A stretch of 64,000 nucleotides of DNA from Duganella alba (lineage in GTDB: Bacteria; Pseudomonadota; Gammaproteobacteria; Burkholderiales; Burkholderiaceae_D). A program made the position numbers and the translations under genes. Where the stretch lies: contig NZ_WKJN01000033.1 of assembly GCF_009674495.1 (NCBI RefSeq), positions 1 to 64,000 of the forward strand. Direction: 5' to 3'. Shown in pieces: positions 1 to 9,310 of the stretch. Positions within the stretch are counted from its first letter, which is position 1. Every line of letters starts with the position of its first letter. The notes under the pieces are model-generated. The model searched no databases, had not been told where the DNA came from, and saw only the letters and a list, made by a program, of their open reading frames with translations.

Positions 1-398
1 TGGGGCTGACCGGCTGGCGCATGCGGGTGGCGCCGCGGGCCGAGCGTTGGGCCGGGCCGCTGGCCGGCGCCGCCACCGGCGTCATGGCCGGCGTGACCGG
101 CGTGTTCGTGATGCCGGTCGCTCCCTATCTGCAAGCGCTGAACCTGGACAAGGACGATCTGATACAGGCGCTGGGCATGGCTTTCACCGTCTCCACGCTG
201 GCGCTGGCCGTGATGCTGACGGTGCGCGGCGAGTGGCACGCGGCGGCCGCCGGTGGCTCGCTGCTGGCGCTGATCCCGGCCATGGCCGGCATGCAGCTTG
301 GCCAGTGGCTGCGCGGCCGCATGCAGCCGGCGCTGTTCCGCCGCTGCTTCTTCATCGCTTTGCTGGCGCTGGGCGCGCACCAGTTGATACGGCTCTAG
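1..398 (+). CDS. TauE/SafE family sulfite/anion exporter, C-terminal part
   Basis: Only the end of this gene lies in the window. The reading frame is open to the left edge, so the ATG at 21 is internal and the gene starts outside. The visible part of about 130 residues has three to four hydrophobic stretches. It shows the typical second half-repeat of TauE/SafE permeases: a glycine-rich G-x-x-T-G-V-x-G segment (AATGVMAGVTGVFVMP) and a late G-x-x-L-x-G-R-M pattern. Members are inner-membrane exporters of sulfite, sulfoacetate or other small anions; the substrate here is unknown. The stop codon overlaps that of the convergent arfB gene by a few bases. Confidence 0.8.
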   Translation, partial: GLTGWRMRVAPRAERWAGPLAGAATGVMAGVTGVFVMPVAPYLQALNLDKDDLIQALGMAFTVSTLALAVMLTVRGEWHAAAAGGSLLALIPAMAGMQLGQWLRGRMQPALFRRCFFIALLALGAHQLIRL

Positions 399-790
399 AA
401 ATTGACTTTGCCGCGCATCTGTTTGCGCTCGCCGTCCTTGGCCTTGCCTTCGAGGCGGCGGCGTTGCGAGCCGAGCGTGGGCTTGGTGGCGCGGCGCACG
501 GCGGGCAGCACGGCGATGCTGTCGACCATCTCCTGCAAGCGGCGCAGCGCGTCCTGCTTGTTGGCGCCCAGGCTGCGCGACTGCTGCGCCTTCATCACCA
601 CCACGCCTTCGCGCGTGATGCGGCTGTCGCGCAGGGCCAGCAGGCGTTCCTTGATGTGGGCGGGCAGCGACGAGGCGGCGACGTCGAAGCGCACGTGCAC
701 GGCGTTCGAGACCTTGTTCACGTTCTGGCCGCCCGGCCCCTGGGCGCGGATGGCGGTGAATTCCACTTCGTCGGGATTGATGATGTTCAT
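395..790 (-). CDS. arfB: Alternative ribosome-rescue factor ArfB (YaeJ), peptidyl-tRNA hydrolase
   Basis: This is a 131-residue class-I release-factor-like protein that lacks the codon-recognition domain. The catalytic GGQ motif is at residues 20-22 in the context AQGPGGQNVNKVSNAV. A lysine/arginine-rich tail from about residue 105 to the end is the segment that in ArfB enters the empty mRNA channel. It frees ribosomes stalled on non-stop mRNA by hydrolysing peptidyl-tRNA. I chose the ATG at 790 because homologues start with M-x-I-x-x-x-E; an upstream in-frame ATG at 820 would add ten residues of no family character. The length matches the family. Confidence 0.93.
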   Translation of the reverse strand: MNIINPDEVEFTAIRAQGPGGQNVNKVSNAVHVRFDVAASSLPAHIKERLLALRDSRITREGVVVMKAQQSRSLGANKQDALRRLQEMVDSIAVLPAVRRATKPTLGSQRRRLEGKAKDGERKQMRGKVNF

Positions 791-904
791 GCTTCGATTG
801 TAGCAAACACGCCCGCGCACCGGTCAAGGTTGATGCCCGTCAACGCCCGCCGCGGCGCGCGCGGTTAGGATGGCACTTGCTGTTCTCCGAACGAAAGGAT
901 CATC

Positions 905-1384
905 ATGTCTTCCTCGACAACGCAGGCCAGCGCCGGTACGGCGCAGCAGTATCTGGTATTCCGGCTCGGCGGACTCGATTACGCGCTGGATTTCAACAAG
1001 GTGCAGGAGCTGCGGCCGTTGCAGGCGCTGGAGCGCTTTTCGTCGGACGATGGGGAGATCATCAGCGGCGTGGTGGTGTCGCGCGGCGTGATCATGCCGA
1101 TCGTCGACATGCGCATCGCCTTCGGTCCGCGCCCGCCGCAGCACGACCCGCTGACGGATGTGATCATCCTCAAGTTGTCGAGCTGCGTGATGGGGATGGT
1201 GGTCGATGGCGTGACCGACATCGTGCCGCTGAAGCTGGAGCAGATCGAGCCGATCGCCGGCGCGGCGGCGGTGGATTACCTGATCGGCATCAGCGAGGTG
1301 GACGGGCGCCGCCTGATCGTGGTGGACATCGACAAGCTGATGTCCATCCGCAAAGTGCAGTTCGGCGCCCGCCAGGCGGCGTAG
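905..1384 (+). CDS. CheW-like chemotaxis coupling protein
   Basis: This 159-residue protein consists of a single CheW domain (about residues 14-150). It begins with the usual Q-Y-L-V-F-R-L-G-G-x-x-Y-A-L-D strand and has the conserved V-V-x-x-R-G-x-I-M-P-I-V-D-M-R segment near residues 58-72. CheW domains bridge chemoreceptors and CheA. The gene stands alone between arfB and the ABC-F gene, far from the cheY-cheA cluster at the other end of the window, so it may serve another chemosensory array or be a second coupling protein. An AAAGGA ribosome-binding site lies just before the ATG. Confidence 0.88.
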   Translation: MSSSTTQASAGTAQQYLVFRLGGLDYALDFNKVQELRPLQALERFSSDDGEIISGVVVSRGVIMPIVDMRIAFGPRPPQHDPLTDVIILKLSSCVMGMVVDGVTDIVPLKLEQIEPIAGAAAVDYLIGISEVDGRRLIVVDIDKLMSIRKVQFGARQAA

Positions 1385-1396
1385 GCCGCCGCTGGT

Positions 1397-3403
<2,007 letters not shown>

Positions 3404-3415
3404 TGCGTATTCTTT

Positions 3416-4306
3416 TTAGAGTTTCAGCTGGTCGGCGGTCAGCAGGAAGACCATATCGTCGCCGTTGCTGGTGGTGAGCCAGGTCAGGCCCAGTTCACCA
3501 AAGGCGGCTTCGGCAAATTCTTTTTCATTGCCGATTTCGACGATCAGCAGGCCGTCGTCGGTCAGGCGTTCGGCGGCGCCGGCCACGATGCGGCGCACGA
3601 TGTCCATACCATCCTTGCCGCCGTCCAGCGCCAGTTCAGGCTCGGCGCGGTATTCCATCGGCAGCTTGCTCATCGAGCCGGAGTTGACGTAGGGCGGATT
3701 GGTGATGATCAGGTCATACTTTTTGCCCGCCGGGACGTTGGCGTACAGGTCGGATTCGATCAGCGTCAGGCGTTCTTCCAGCGCGTAGGTGGCGACGTTG
3801 CGCTTGGCGACTTCCAGCGCGTCGGCCGAGATGTCGACCGCGTCGACAGTGGCGTCGGGGAAGGCGTCGGCCATCATGATCGCCAGGCAGCCGGAGCCCG
3901 TGCACAGTTCCAGGATGTTGGAGACGTTTTCCGGCTCGTTGACCCACGGCGCGAAGTACTCGGGTATCAGCTCGGCGATGAAGGACCGCGGCACGATGGT
4001 GCGCTCGTCGACGTAGAACTTGTAGCTGCCGAGGAAGGCTTCGTTGGTGATGTAGGCAGCCGGCACGCGGTCGTTGGTGCGGCGGTCGATCACGGCCAGC
4101 ACGGCGGCCACTTCTTCCGGCAGCAGCTTCGCATCCAGGAACGGATCGAGCAGATCCAGCGGCAGCTTGAGCGTGTGCAGGATCAGGTAGGCTGCTTCGT
4201 CATACGCTTCGGCGCTGCCGTGGCCGAAGAACAGCTTGGCGGTGTTGAAGCGGGTGACGGCGTAGCGCAGCAGGTCGCGCGGCGTGGTGAAAAGAGTCGT
4301 GTTCAT
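3416..4306 (-). CDS. prmB: Ribosomal protein L3 N5-glutamine methyltransferase PrmB
   Basis: This 296-residue SAM-dependent methyltransferase has an N-terminal helical domain (about 1-100) and a Rossmann methyltransferase domain. Motif I is LELCTGSGCLAIMMA and the catalytic NPPY motif is TNPPYVNSGSM, which marks the HemK/PrmB glutamine methyltransferases. The long N-terminal region with R-x-F-x-x-A-x-L-F-F-G-H-G matches PrmB, which methylates L3, rather than PrmC. I placed the start at the ATG at 4306 because PrmB homologues begin shortly before T-T-P-R-D-L-L-R; an in-frame start at 4339 adds eleven residues. It lies 12 bp from yheS and 46 bp from dapE. Confidence 0.92.
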   Translation of the reverse strand: MNTTLFTTPRDLLRYAVTRFNTAKLFFGHGSAEAYDEAAYLILHTLKLPLDLLDPFLDAKLLPEEVAAVLAVIDRRTNDRVPAAYITNEAFLGSYKFYVDERTIVPRSFIAELIPEYFAPWVNEPENVSNILELCTGSGCLAIMMADAFPDATVDAVDISADALEVAKRNVATYALEERLTLIESDLYANVPAGKKYDLIITNPPYVNSGSMSKLPMEYRAEPELALDGGKDGMDIVRRIVAGAAERLTDDGLLIVEIGNEKEFAEAAFGELGLTWLTTSNGDDMVFLLTADQLKL

Positions 4307-4352
4307 GGCTATCTCGGTAAAACGGTCATCGGAGCCCACGCCGCGCTACTGT

Positions 4353-5495
4353 TTACGTCAGCAGGTTTTCCAGCGTGCGGCGATAGATATTCTTCAGCGG
4401 ATCGACAAATCGCAGCTCGATATGCTCATCGATCTTGTGGATACTTGCGTTGGGAGGACCGAATTCTATCACCTGAGGGCAGATCTGAGCGATAAAGCGG
4501 CCGTCCGAGGTGCCGCCTGTGGTCGACAATTCGGTCTCGACGCCGGTTTCCGACTTGATCGCCGCCGACAGCGCGTCGCTCAAGGTGCCGCGCGGGGTCA
4601 GGAACGGCAGGCCGCTCAGCGCCCATTTCAGGTCGTAATGCAGATGGTGCTTGTCCAGGATGGCGTGCACGCGGCGTTTCAGCTCTTCGTGCGTGCTGGC
4701 GGTCGAGAAGCGGAAGTTGAAGTCGATGACCATTTCGCCGGGGATGACGTTGTTGGCGCCGGTGCCGGCGTTAATGTTCGACATCTGCCAGGAGGTCGGC
4801 AGGTAGTACTCGTTGCCGTGGTCCCAGACCTCGGCCACCAGCTCGGCCAGCGCCGGCGCGGCCAGGTGGATCGGGTTCTTGGCCAACTGCGGATAGGCGA
4901 TGTGGCCTTGCACGCCCTTGATCGTCAGCTTGCCGGACAGCGAGCCACGGCGGCCGTTCTTGATCATGTCGCCCAGCGTTTCGTCCGAGGTCGGCTCGCC
5001 GACGATGCAGTAGTCGATGGTTTCGCCGCGTTCCTTCAGCAGATTGCAGACGATGACGGTGCCGTCGGTGGCCGGGCCTTCTTCATCGCTGGTGATCAGG
5101 AAGGCGATCGAGCCTTTGTGGTCGGCGTGCCTGGCGATGAACTCCTCGCAGGCGACGACGAAGGCGGCAATCGAGGTTTTCATGTCGGCGGCGCCGCGGC
5201 CGTACAGCTTGCCGTCGCGGTGGGTCGGCGTGAAGGGTTGCGAGCGCCATTGTTCGACCGGGCCGGTCGGCACCACGTCGGTGTGGCCGGCGAACACCAT
5301 CACCGGCGAGGTCGTGCCACGGCGCGCCCACAGGTTGGTGACGCCGTTCGAGATGATGGTTTCGCAGACGAAGCCCAGTGGGGTCAGCAGGTCGATCAAG
5401 TGCTGCTGGCAGCCCTTGTCGTCCGGCGTGACGGAGGACAGGGAGATCAGCTTTTCGGTCAGCGCCAGGGTCTTGGAAGGAGTCATATCAGCCAT
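4353..5495 (-). CDS. dapE: Succinyl-diaminopimelate desuccinylase
   Basis: This 380-residue M20 metallopeptidase-family enzyme hydrolyses N-succinyl-LL-diaminopimelate, a late step to meso-DAP and lysine. Metal and catalytic signatures are visible: AGHTDVVPTG, the GRGAADMKTS segment, the DEEGPATDGT catalytic glutamate region and a C-terminal E-F-G-P-x-N-x-x-I-H-x-x-D-E stretch. The 5' end overlaps the stop of yffB by 8 bp if the ATG at 5495 is used; an ATG at 5486 is the alternative. Neither has a strong ribosome-binding site, which suggests translational coupling to yffB. dapC and dapD lie upstream in the same run. Confidence 0.95.
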   Translation of the reverse strand: MADMTPSKTLALTEKLISLSSVTPDDKGCQQHLIDLLTPLGFVCETIISNGVTNLWARRGTTSPVMVFAGHTDVVPTGPVEQWRSQPFTPTHRDGKLYGRGAADMKTSIAAFVVACEEFIARHADHKGSIAFLITSDEEGPATDGTVIVCNLLKERGETIDYCIVGEPTSDETLGDMIKNGRRGSLSGKLTIKGVQGHIAYPQLAKNPIHLAAPALAELVAEVWDHGNEYYLPTSWQMSNINAGTGANNVIPGEMVIDFNFRFSTASTHEELKRRVHAILDKHHLHYDLKWALSGLPFLTPRGTLSDALSAAIKSETGVETELSTTGGTSDGRFIAQICPQVIEFGPPNASIHKIDEHIELRFVDPLKNIYRRTLENLLT

Positions 5496-5841
5496 TGAAA
5501 ATTTGTTGGTACTGCGCGTCGGAGAAGCCGACGGAGAAGGCGCCGTTCTTGTCGAGCACCGGGCGCTTGATCACGGACGGGTTTTCCAGCATCAGGGCGA
5601 TGGCCGCTTCGTCGTCGACGATGGACGCCTTGCGCTCATCGGACAGCGCGCGCCAGGTGGTGCCCTTGCGGTTCACCAGCACATCGCGCGACAGGTGTTT
5701 CAGCCAGCCGGCGACGATCTCGCGCGTCAGGCCCTGCTTTTTGAAATCGTGGAAGACAAAATCCTGCTGCTGGTCAGCCAGCCAGGTACGCGCTTTTTTG
5801 ACGGTATCGCAGTTCGGGATGCCGTAGACGGTAATGGTCAT
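5488..5841 (-). CDS. yffB: ArsC/Spx-like family protein YffB
   Basis: This 117-residue thioredoxin-fold protein of the ArsC/Spx/YffB family has a single cysteine near the start (GIPNCDTVKKARTWL) and the family's F-x-D-F-K-K motif. The E. coli homologue also lies beside dapE. Its function is not settled; a glutathione-dependent thiol reductase role has been suggested for the family. The start at 5841 gives the usual M-T-I-T-V-Y-G-I opening; the longer frame to 5877 adds twelve residues without family support. The AT-rich mirrored element begins about 90 bp upstream, so this gene and dapE may depend on a promoter in or beyond that element. Confidence 0.88.
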   Translation of the reverse strand: MTITVYGIPNCDTVKKARTWLADQQQDFVFHDFKKQGLTREIVAGWLKHLSRDVLVNRKGTTWRALSDERKASIVDDEAAIALMLENPSVIKRPVLDKNGAFSVGFSDAQYQQIFNG

Positions 5842-5930
5842 GATAGGTCGGGAAAGTTGGACCCGGTAGGATACCACGCCCGGTAGCCGGACTGATAGTC
5901 GGCCAGCATAGCCAGCTACGCGGAGGGTGC

Positions 5931-6126
5931 TGGGTGTTCTTTCCCGAAACTTGTTCTAAATCGGTCTAATTAAGACTACGAGAATCTAATCAGGTCTTAA
6001 ATTGGCAGTCGACAGTCTAAAACTGTCCATGAAATCTGGCCAAAAATCTAATTCGGTCTATTTTTTGAGGCGCAAAGTCTAAAACGAACGATATTCCGGT
6101 GCCGCAATCTAACTTTTAGACCGATT
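5931..6126 (+). repeat. Left arm of the mirrored element
   Basis: This is the left inverted arm. It carries TCTAA motifs at 5955, 5965, 5985, 6016, 6047, 6078 and 6108, weaker ones at 5995 (TCTTA) and 6057 (TCTAT), and an inverted TTAGA at 6116. The longest exact block shared with the right arm is CTAACTTTTAGA at 6109-6120. The core sites often read GTCTAAAAC. Confidence 0.8.
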
Positions 6127-6140
6127 GCGGAGGACTTATC

Positions 6141-6311
6141 ATGGCATATGTACTTAAAGCTGCTGTACATCTTCCCCGTCGATGCGGGGTTTTCAGTGGA
6201 AGAGTGTCTTTCTTCCCGATGGCACCAGTCTGCGGACGTAACACCATCAGACTGTTGAATTTGCCAAAGTGGTTGGTGACCATATCCGTTCCGAGGAGGG
6301 CGAGTCATTGA
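6141..6311 (+). CDS. Small ORF in the mirrored element, unknown function
   Basis: This is a possible 56-residue protein. A clear GGAGGA ribosome-binding site at 6129-6134 sits seven bases before the ATG, which is the main support. The N-terminal half (MAYVLKAAVHLPRRCG, then FSGRVSFFP) looks protein-like. After about residue 38 the frame at -1 (…EFAKVVGDHIRSEEGESL) looks more like coding sequence, so this may be the front of one gene split by a frameshift. A terminator-like hairpin lies inside it at 6174-6193. I do not recognise a family. Confidence 0.35.
   Translation: MAYVLKAAVHLPRRCGVFSGRVSFFPMAPVCGRNTIRLLNLPKWLVTISVPRRASH
6174..6193 (+). terminator. Terminator-like hairpin inside the mirrored element
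   Basis: CCCCG (6174-6178) and CGGGG (6185-6189) form a five-base-pair GC stem with a six-base loop, followed directly by TTTT. It could end a short transcript started in the left arm or attenuate reading into the downstream ORF. Confidence 0.4.
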
Positions 6312-6460
6312 CGCCTTCTCTTATGGCGAACCGTTACGCCAAAGGGCGCAACGCCTGGCGCTGTATCTGGCTGCGATTTCCCGGCCAAGATTACTGGACA
6401 CGCGCCGACGATTACCGCAGGCGCTTTGAAGAGCGGCATCTGAATGAGTCTAAAAGTTAG
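6308..6460 (+). CDS. Second small ORF in the mirrored element, unknown function
   Basis: This is a possible 50-residue basic, tryptophan-rich protein. A TTG start at 6308 overlaps the TGA of the preceding ORF (TTGA) and has GAGGAGGG at 6293-6300 in front, an arrangement typical of translational coupling. The same frame is open upstream to 6242 and could start at a GTG at 6269; an ATG is at 6323. The sequence LMANRYAKGRNAWRCIW followed by a DDYRRRFEERH end suggests a small DNA- or RNA-binding protein, but I recognise no family. The stop codon falls inside the innermost motif of the right arm. Confidence 0.4.
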   Translation: MTPSLMANRYAKGRNAWRCIWLRFPGQDYWTRADDYRRRFEERHLNESKS

Positions 6461-6638
6461 GCTGCAGAACGAGATTCTGGAGCGTTTTAGACTTTAGGGG
6501 CGTAAAAATCGACCGTTTTAGATTTTTATCCCGATTTTATGGAGTGTTTTAGACTGCGCTCCCTCATTTTTAGAGCGTCTTAGAGCGCTGCGGCCTGGAT
6601 TAGATCGAATTAGACCAAATTGCGGCGAGGAATACCCA
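6443..6638 (-). repeat. Right arm of the mirrored element
   Basis: This is the inverted partner of the left arm. TTAGA motifs lie at 6487, 6518, 6549, 6570, 6580, 6600 and 6610, with TTAGG at 6457 and an inverted TCTAA at 6449. The spacing is the exact mirror of the left arm. The arm ends 17 bp beyond the stop codon of gpx. Confidence 0.8.
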
Positions 6639-6655
6639 ACCCTGCGCCGCGTCCA

Positions 6656-7207
6656 TCAGGCGCGCAGTTCGCGTTCGATCGCTTCTTTCAGCAGGGCGTC
6701 GTCGGTGGTGGTGTCGGGTGCGAAGCGGCCGACGACTTTGCCTTCTTTACTGATCAGGAATTTTTCGAAATTCCACAGCACGTCGGTCGGATTGTCCTGC
6801 TTGATGCCGTAGCCGGCCAGCTTGGCGCGGAAGTCGCTGCCTGGCTTTTCCTGCGCCTGCGGCTGTTCTTCGATCAGGCGCTGGTACAGCGGATGCTGGC
6901 CCGGACCCTTGACGACGATCTTCTCAAACATCGGGAACTTGACGCTGAATTTGCTGGTGCAGAAGGCGGCGATTTCTTCGTTGGTGCCCGGCTCCTGCGC
7001 GCCGAATTCATTGGCCGGGAAGCCCGCCACCACCAGGCCCTCGGCCTGCTTTTCCTCGTACAGCTTTTCCAGGCCTTCGTACTGCGGCGTCAGGCCGCAG
7101 GCGGATGCCACGTTCACCACCAGCACCACCTTGCCGCGATAGGCGCCGATGCTGGTTTCTTCGCCGTCGATGCGGCGCACTGGAATGTCGTAGACAGCTT
7201 GGCTCAT
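6656..7207 (-). CDS. Glutathione peroxidase family protein
   Basis: This 183-residue cytosolic thiol peroxidase reduces hydroperoxides. The peroxidatic cysteine is C37 in VNVASACGLTPQYEGLE, followed by the FPANEFGAQEPG motif with the conserved Gln and by WNFEKFLI with the conserved Trp/Asn. These form the Cys-Gln-Trp-Asn site of the BtuE-type glutathione peroxidases. Compared with E. coli BtuE there is a short insertion around residues 115-130 (EEQPQAQEKPGSDF). It lies 7 bp from the pilU stop on one side and 18 bp from the mirrored element on the other. Confidence 0.93.
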   Translation of the reverse strand: MSQAVYDIPVRRIDGEETSIGAYRGKVVLVVNVASACGLTPQYEGLEKLYEEKQAEGLVVAGFPANEFGAQEPGTNEEIAAFCTSKFSVKFPMFEKIVVKGPGQHPLYQRLIEEQPQAQEKPGSDFRAKLAGYGIKQDNPTDVLWNFEKFLISKEGKVVGRFAPDTTTDDALLKEAIERELRA

Positions 7208-7214
7208 ATGGACC

Positions 7215-8360
7215 TCAGGTATTCAGGGTGAATTCGGTGAAGGACGCTTCGCTGGCTGGCGGCTTGGCTTCCGGCTCGGCCGCCTGCGCGGTTTTGCTGT
7301 CCGGGCCATTATTCAATAGCCACAGCAGGTTGGTGGCGGAATCGGCGTTGGCCAGCGCTTCGTCCTGGCTGATCTGGCCATCCTGCACCAGCTTGAGCAG
7401 GGCCTGCTCGAACGATTGCGAGCCGGGCGACATGCTCTTTTCCATCGCCTCCTTGATCTGGCCGATTTCGCCTTTTTCGATCAGGTCGGAGATATAGCGG
7501 GTGTTGACCATCACTTCCACCGCCGCCGAGCGCGTGCCGCCGTTGGCCGAGCGGACCAGCCGCTGCGAAACGATGGCCTTGACGGTGGTCGACAGATCCT
7601 GCAGCAGCGCCGCGCGATTCTCCATCGGGTAGAAGCTGATGATGCGGTTCAAGGCGTTGTAGCTGTTATTCGCATGCAGCGTGGCCAGCACCAGGTGGCC
7701 AGACTGCGCGTAGGCCAATGCCGCCGCCATGGTCTCCTTGTCGCGGATCTCGCCGATCAGGATGCAGTCCGGCGCCTGGCGCATGGAGTTGCGCAGCGCG
7801 GTGGCAAAGTCCCTGGCGTCGCTGCCGATCTCGCGCTGGTTGACGATGGATTTCTTGTTGCGGAACAGGTACTCGATCGGATCTTCCAGCGTCAGGATAT
7901 GGCCGGAGCGCAGTTCGTTGCGGTGATCGAGCATCGAGGCGATGGTGGTCGATTTACCGGAGCCGGTGGAACCCACCAGCAGCAGCAAGCCGCGCTTTTC
8001 CATGATCAGCTCCGACAGTATCGGCGGCAGCTGCAGGTCGGCCAGCACCGGGATGTTGGCCGGCACAAAGCGGAACACGGCGGAGATCGAGCCGCGCTGC
8101 TTGAAGGCGGACAGGCGGAAGCGGCCCAGGTTGGGCACCGACACGCCCATGTTCAATTCGTTGGTGCTTGCCAGTTCATCCATCTGCTCCGGCGTGGCGA
8201 TTTCCGCCAGCAGGGAATGGATGTTTTCCGGCTCCAGCTTTTGCTGGTTGATCGGGATGAGGTTCCCGTTGATCTTGATGTGAACCGGAGAGTTCACCGC
8301 GAAGAACATGTCTGACGCGTTCTTTTCCTTCATCAACTGGAACAGGCGGTCCATTGCCAT
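7215..8360 (-). CDS. pilU: Type IV pilus retraction ATPase PilU-like (PilT/PilU family)
   Basis: This 381-residue hexameric secretion-type ATPase has an N-terminal PAS-like domain (about 1-100), Walker A GSTGSGKST at 130-138, the Asp box around ILTLEDPIEYLF, Walker B ILIGEIRDKETM and the His box GHLVLATLHAN. The C-terminal extension after about residue 350 is rich in A/P/E and non-conserved. The sequence K-x-K-x-A-S-D-M-F-F near the start favours PilU over PilT. It powers or assists twitching-pilus retraction at the cell envelope. A palindromic repeat separates it from dapD, so it may have its own promoter. Confidence 0.9.
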   Translation of the reverse strand: MAMDRLFQLMKEKNASDMFFAVNSPVHIKINGNLIPINQQKLEPENIHSLLAEIATPEQMDELASTNELNMGVSVPNLGRFRLSAFKQRGSISAVFRFVPANIPVLADLQLPPILSELIMEKRGLLLLVGSTGSGKSTTIASMLDHRNELRSGHILTLEDPIEYLFRNKKSIVNQREIGSDARDFATALRNSMRQAPDCILIGEIRDKETMAAALAYAQSGHLVLATLHANNSYNALNRIISFYPMENRAALLQDLSTTVKAIVSQRLVRSANGGTRSAAVEVMVNTRYISDLIEKGEIGQIKEAMEKSMSPGSQSFEQALLKLVQDGQISQDEALANADSATNLLWLLNNGPDSKTAQAAEPEAKPPASEASFTEFTLNT

Positions 8361-8395
8361 GGTGGTCTCCTCTATTACCCCAGAACCTTGCTGCC

Positions 8396-8422
8396 GGGGT
8401 CTGACCCACGGGGTCAGACCCC
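8396..8422. repeat. GGGGTC palindromic repeat, copy 1
   Basis: Perfect 12-bp inverted repeat (GGGGTCTGACCC, spacer ACG, GGGTCAGACCCC) between dapD and pilU. Almost the same unit occurs at 31331-31360 and a related one at 52378-52464. It could serve as a transcription terminator or belong to a dispersed REP-like family. Confidence 0.75.
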
Positions 8423-8463
8423 CTGCCTATGCGTTAGCCGTTAGCTGCGGATAAGTCGCAGGG

Positions 8464-9291
8464 CTAAACGCCGCGCAGCAGTTCGTTGATGCTGGTCTTG
8501 GAGCGGGTCTGCGCATCGACGCGCTTGACGATCACCGCGCAGTACAGCGAGTACTTGCCGTCATCCGATGGCAGCGAACCCGATACCACCACCGAACCCG
8601 ATGGCACGCGGCCATAGGTCACTTCGCCGGTGGCGCGGTCGTAGATCTTGGTCGACTGGCCGATGTACACGCCCATCGAGATCACCGAGTTCTCTTCAAC
8701 GATCACGCCTTCAACGATTTCCGAACGCGCGCCGATGAAGCAGTTGTCTTCGATGATGGTCGGATTGGCCTGCATCGGCTCCAGCACGCCGCCGATGCCC
8801 ACGCCGCCCGACAGGTGGACGTTCTTGCCGATCTGCGCGCACGAACCGACGGTGGCCCAGGTATCGACCATCGCGCCTTCATCGACATAGGCGCCGATGT
8901 TGACGTAGGAAGGCATCAGCACCACGTTCTTGGCGATGAACGAACCGCGGCGCGCCACAGCTGGCGGCACCACGCGGAAGCCGCCCTTGGCGAAATCGTC
9001 GGCGCTGTAGTTGGCGAACTTGGTCGGCACCTTGTCGTAGAACTGCATGGTGCCATCCGATGGCAGCACGACGTTGTTCTCCAGACGGAACGACAGCAGC
9101 ACGGCCTTCTTGACCCACTGGTGAACCACCCAGGCGCCGGTGGTTTTGTCGGCCACGCGGATGCTGCCGTTGTCCAGGCCAGCCAGCACGTGGTTGACGG
9201 CGTCGCGCAGTTCGGCGGAACCGTTGGCCGGGTTGATGTTCGCGCGGTCTTCCCAGGCGGTGTCGATGATGTTCTGGAGTTGTTGGCTCAT
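8464..9291 (-). CDS. dapD: 2,3,4,5-tetrahydropyridine-2,6-dicarboxylate N-succinyltransferase
   Basis: This 275-residue trimeric acyltransferase transfers succinyl from succinyl-CoA to tetrahydrodipicolinate in the succinylase branch of DAP/lysine synthesis. Residues from about 105 to 220 show the left-handed beta-helix hexapeptide pattern (I-G-A-Y-V-D-E-G-A-M-V-D, V-G-S-C-A-Q-I-G, I-G-G-V-L-E-P). I placed the start at the ATG at 9291 (M-S-Q-Q-L-Q), the family's standard opening; the frame extends 60 codons further with no family character and into dapC. dapC lies 19 bp upstream, so the two form an operon. Confidence 0.96.
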   Translation of the reverse strand: MSQQLQNIIDTAWEDRANINPANGSAELRDAVNHVLAGLDNGSIRVADKTTGAWVVHQWVKKAVLLSFRLENNVVLPSDGTMQFYDKVPTKFANYSADDFAKGGFRVVPPAVARRGSFIAKNVVLMPSYVNIGAYVDEGAMVDTWATVGSCAQIGKNVHLSGGVGIGGVLEPMQANPTIIEDNCFIGARSEIVEGVIVEENSVISMGVYIGQSTKIYDRATGEVTYGRVPSGSVVVSGSLPSDDGKYSLYCAVIVKRVDAQTRSKTSINELLRGV

Positions 9292-9310
9292 GATTTGACT
9301 CTTAATATAT

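Larger units (their letters stand above)
5931..6638. mobile_element. AT-rich element with mirrored, helix-phased TCTAA/TTAGA arrays (putative non-autonomous transposon)
   Basis: This stretch is much richer in A/T than its neighbours and sits between gpx and yffB. It starts TGGGT and ends ACCCA. The arms 5931-6126 and 6443-6638 are inverted copies: by hand count about 135 of 196 positions match, with no insertion or deletion. TCTAA-type motifs on the left at 5955, 5965, 5985, 5995 (TCTTA), 6016, 6047, 6078 and 6108 pair with TTAGA-type motifs on the right. Every pair of outer coordinates sums to 12569. Steps are 10, 20, 10, 21, 31, 31 and 30 bp, close to whole helical turns. No transposase gene and no target-site duplication are visible. 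TG/CA termini and multiple end-binding sites recall Tn7/Mu-type transposons, but that is inference. Confidence 0.7.

Noticed and set aside
5926..5930. Target-site duplication of the mirrored element
   Set aside because: The five bases left of 5931 (GGTGC) and right of 6638 (ACCCT) do not match, nor do other short lengths tried. Either the insertion is old or the borders differ.
6048..6308. Minus-strand ORF of 86 codons in the mirrored element
   Set aside because: It runs through the left arm motifs, has no ribosome-binding site and no protein-like character.
5950..6620. CRISPR-like array
   Set aside because: The repeated motif is only five to nine bases, the spacing is one to three helical turns, and the two halves are inverted. 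No repeat-spacer units of CRISPR size exist.
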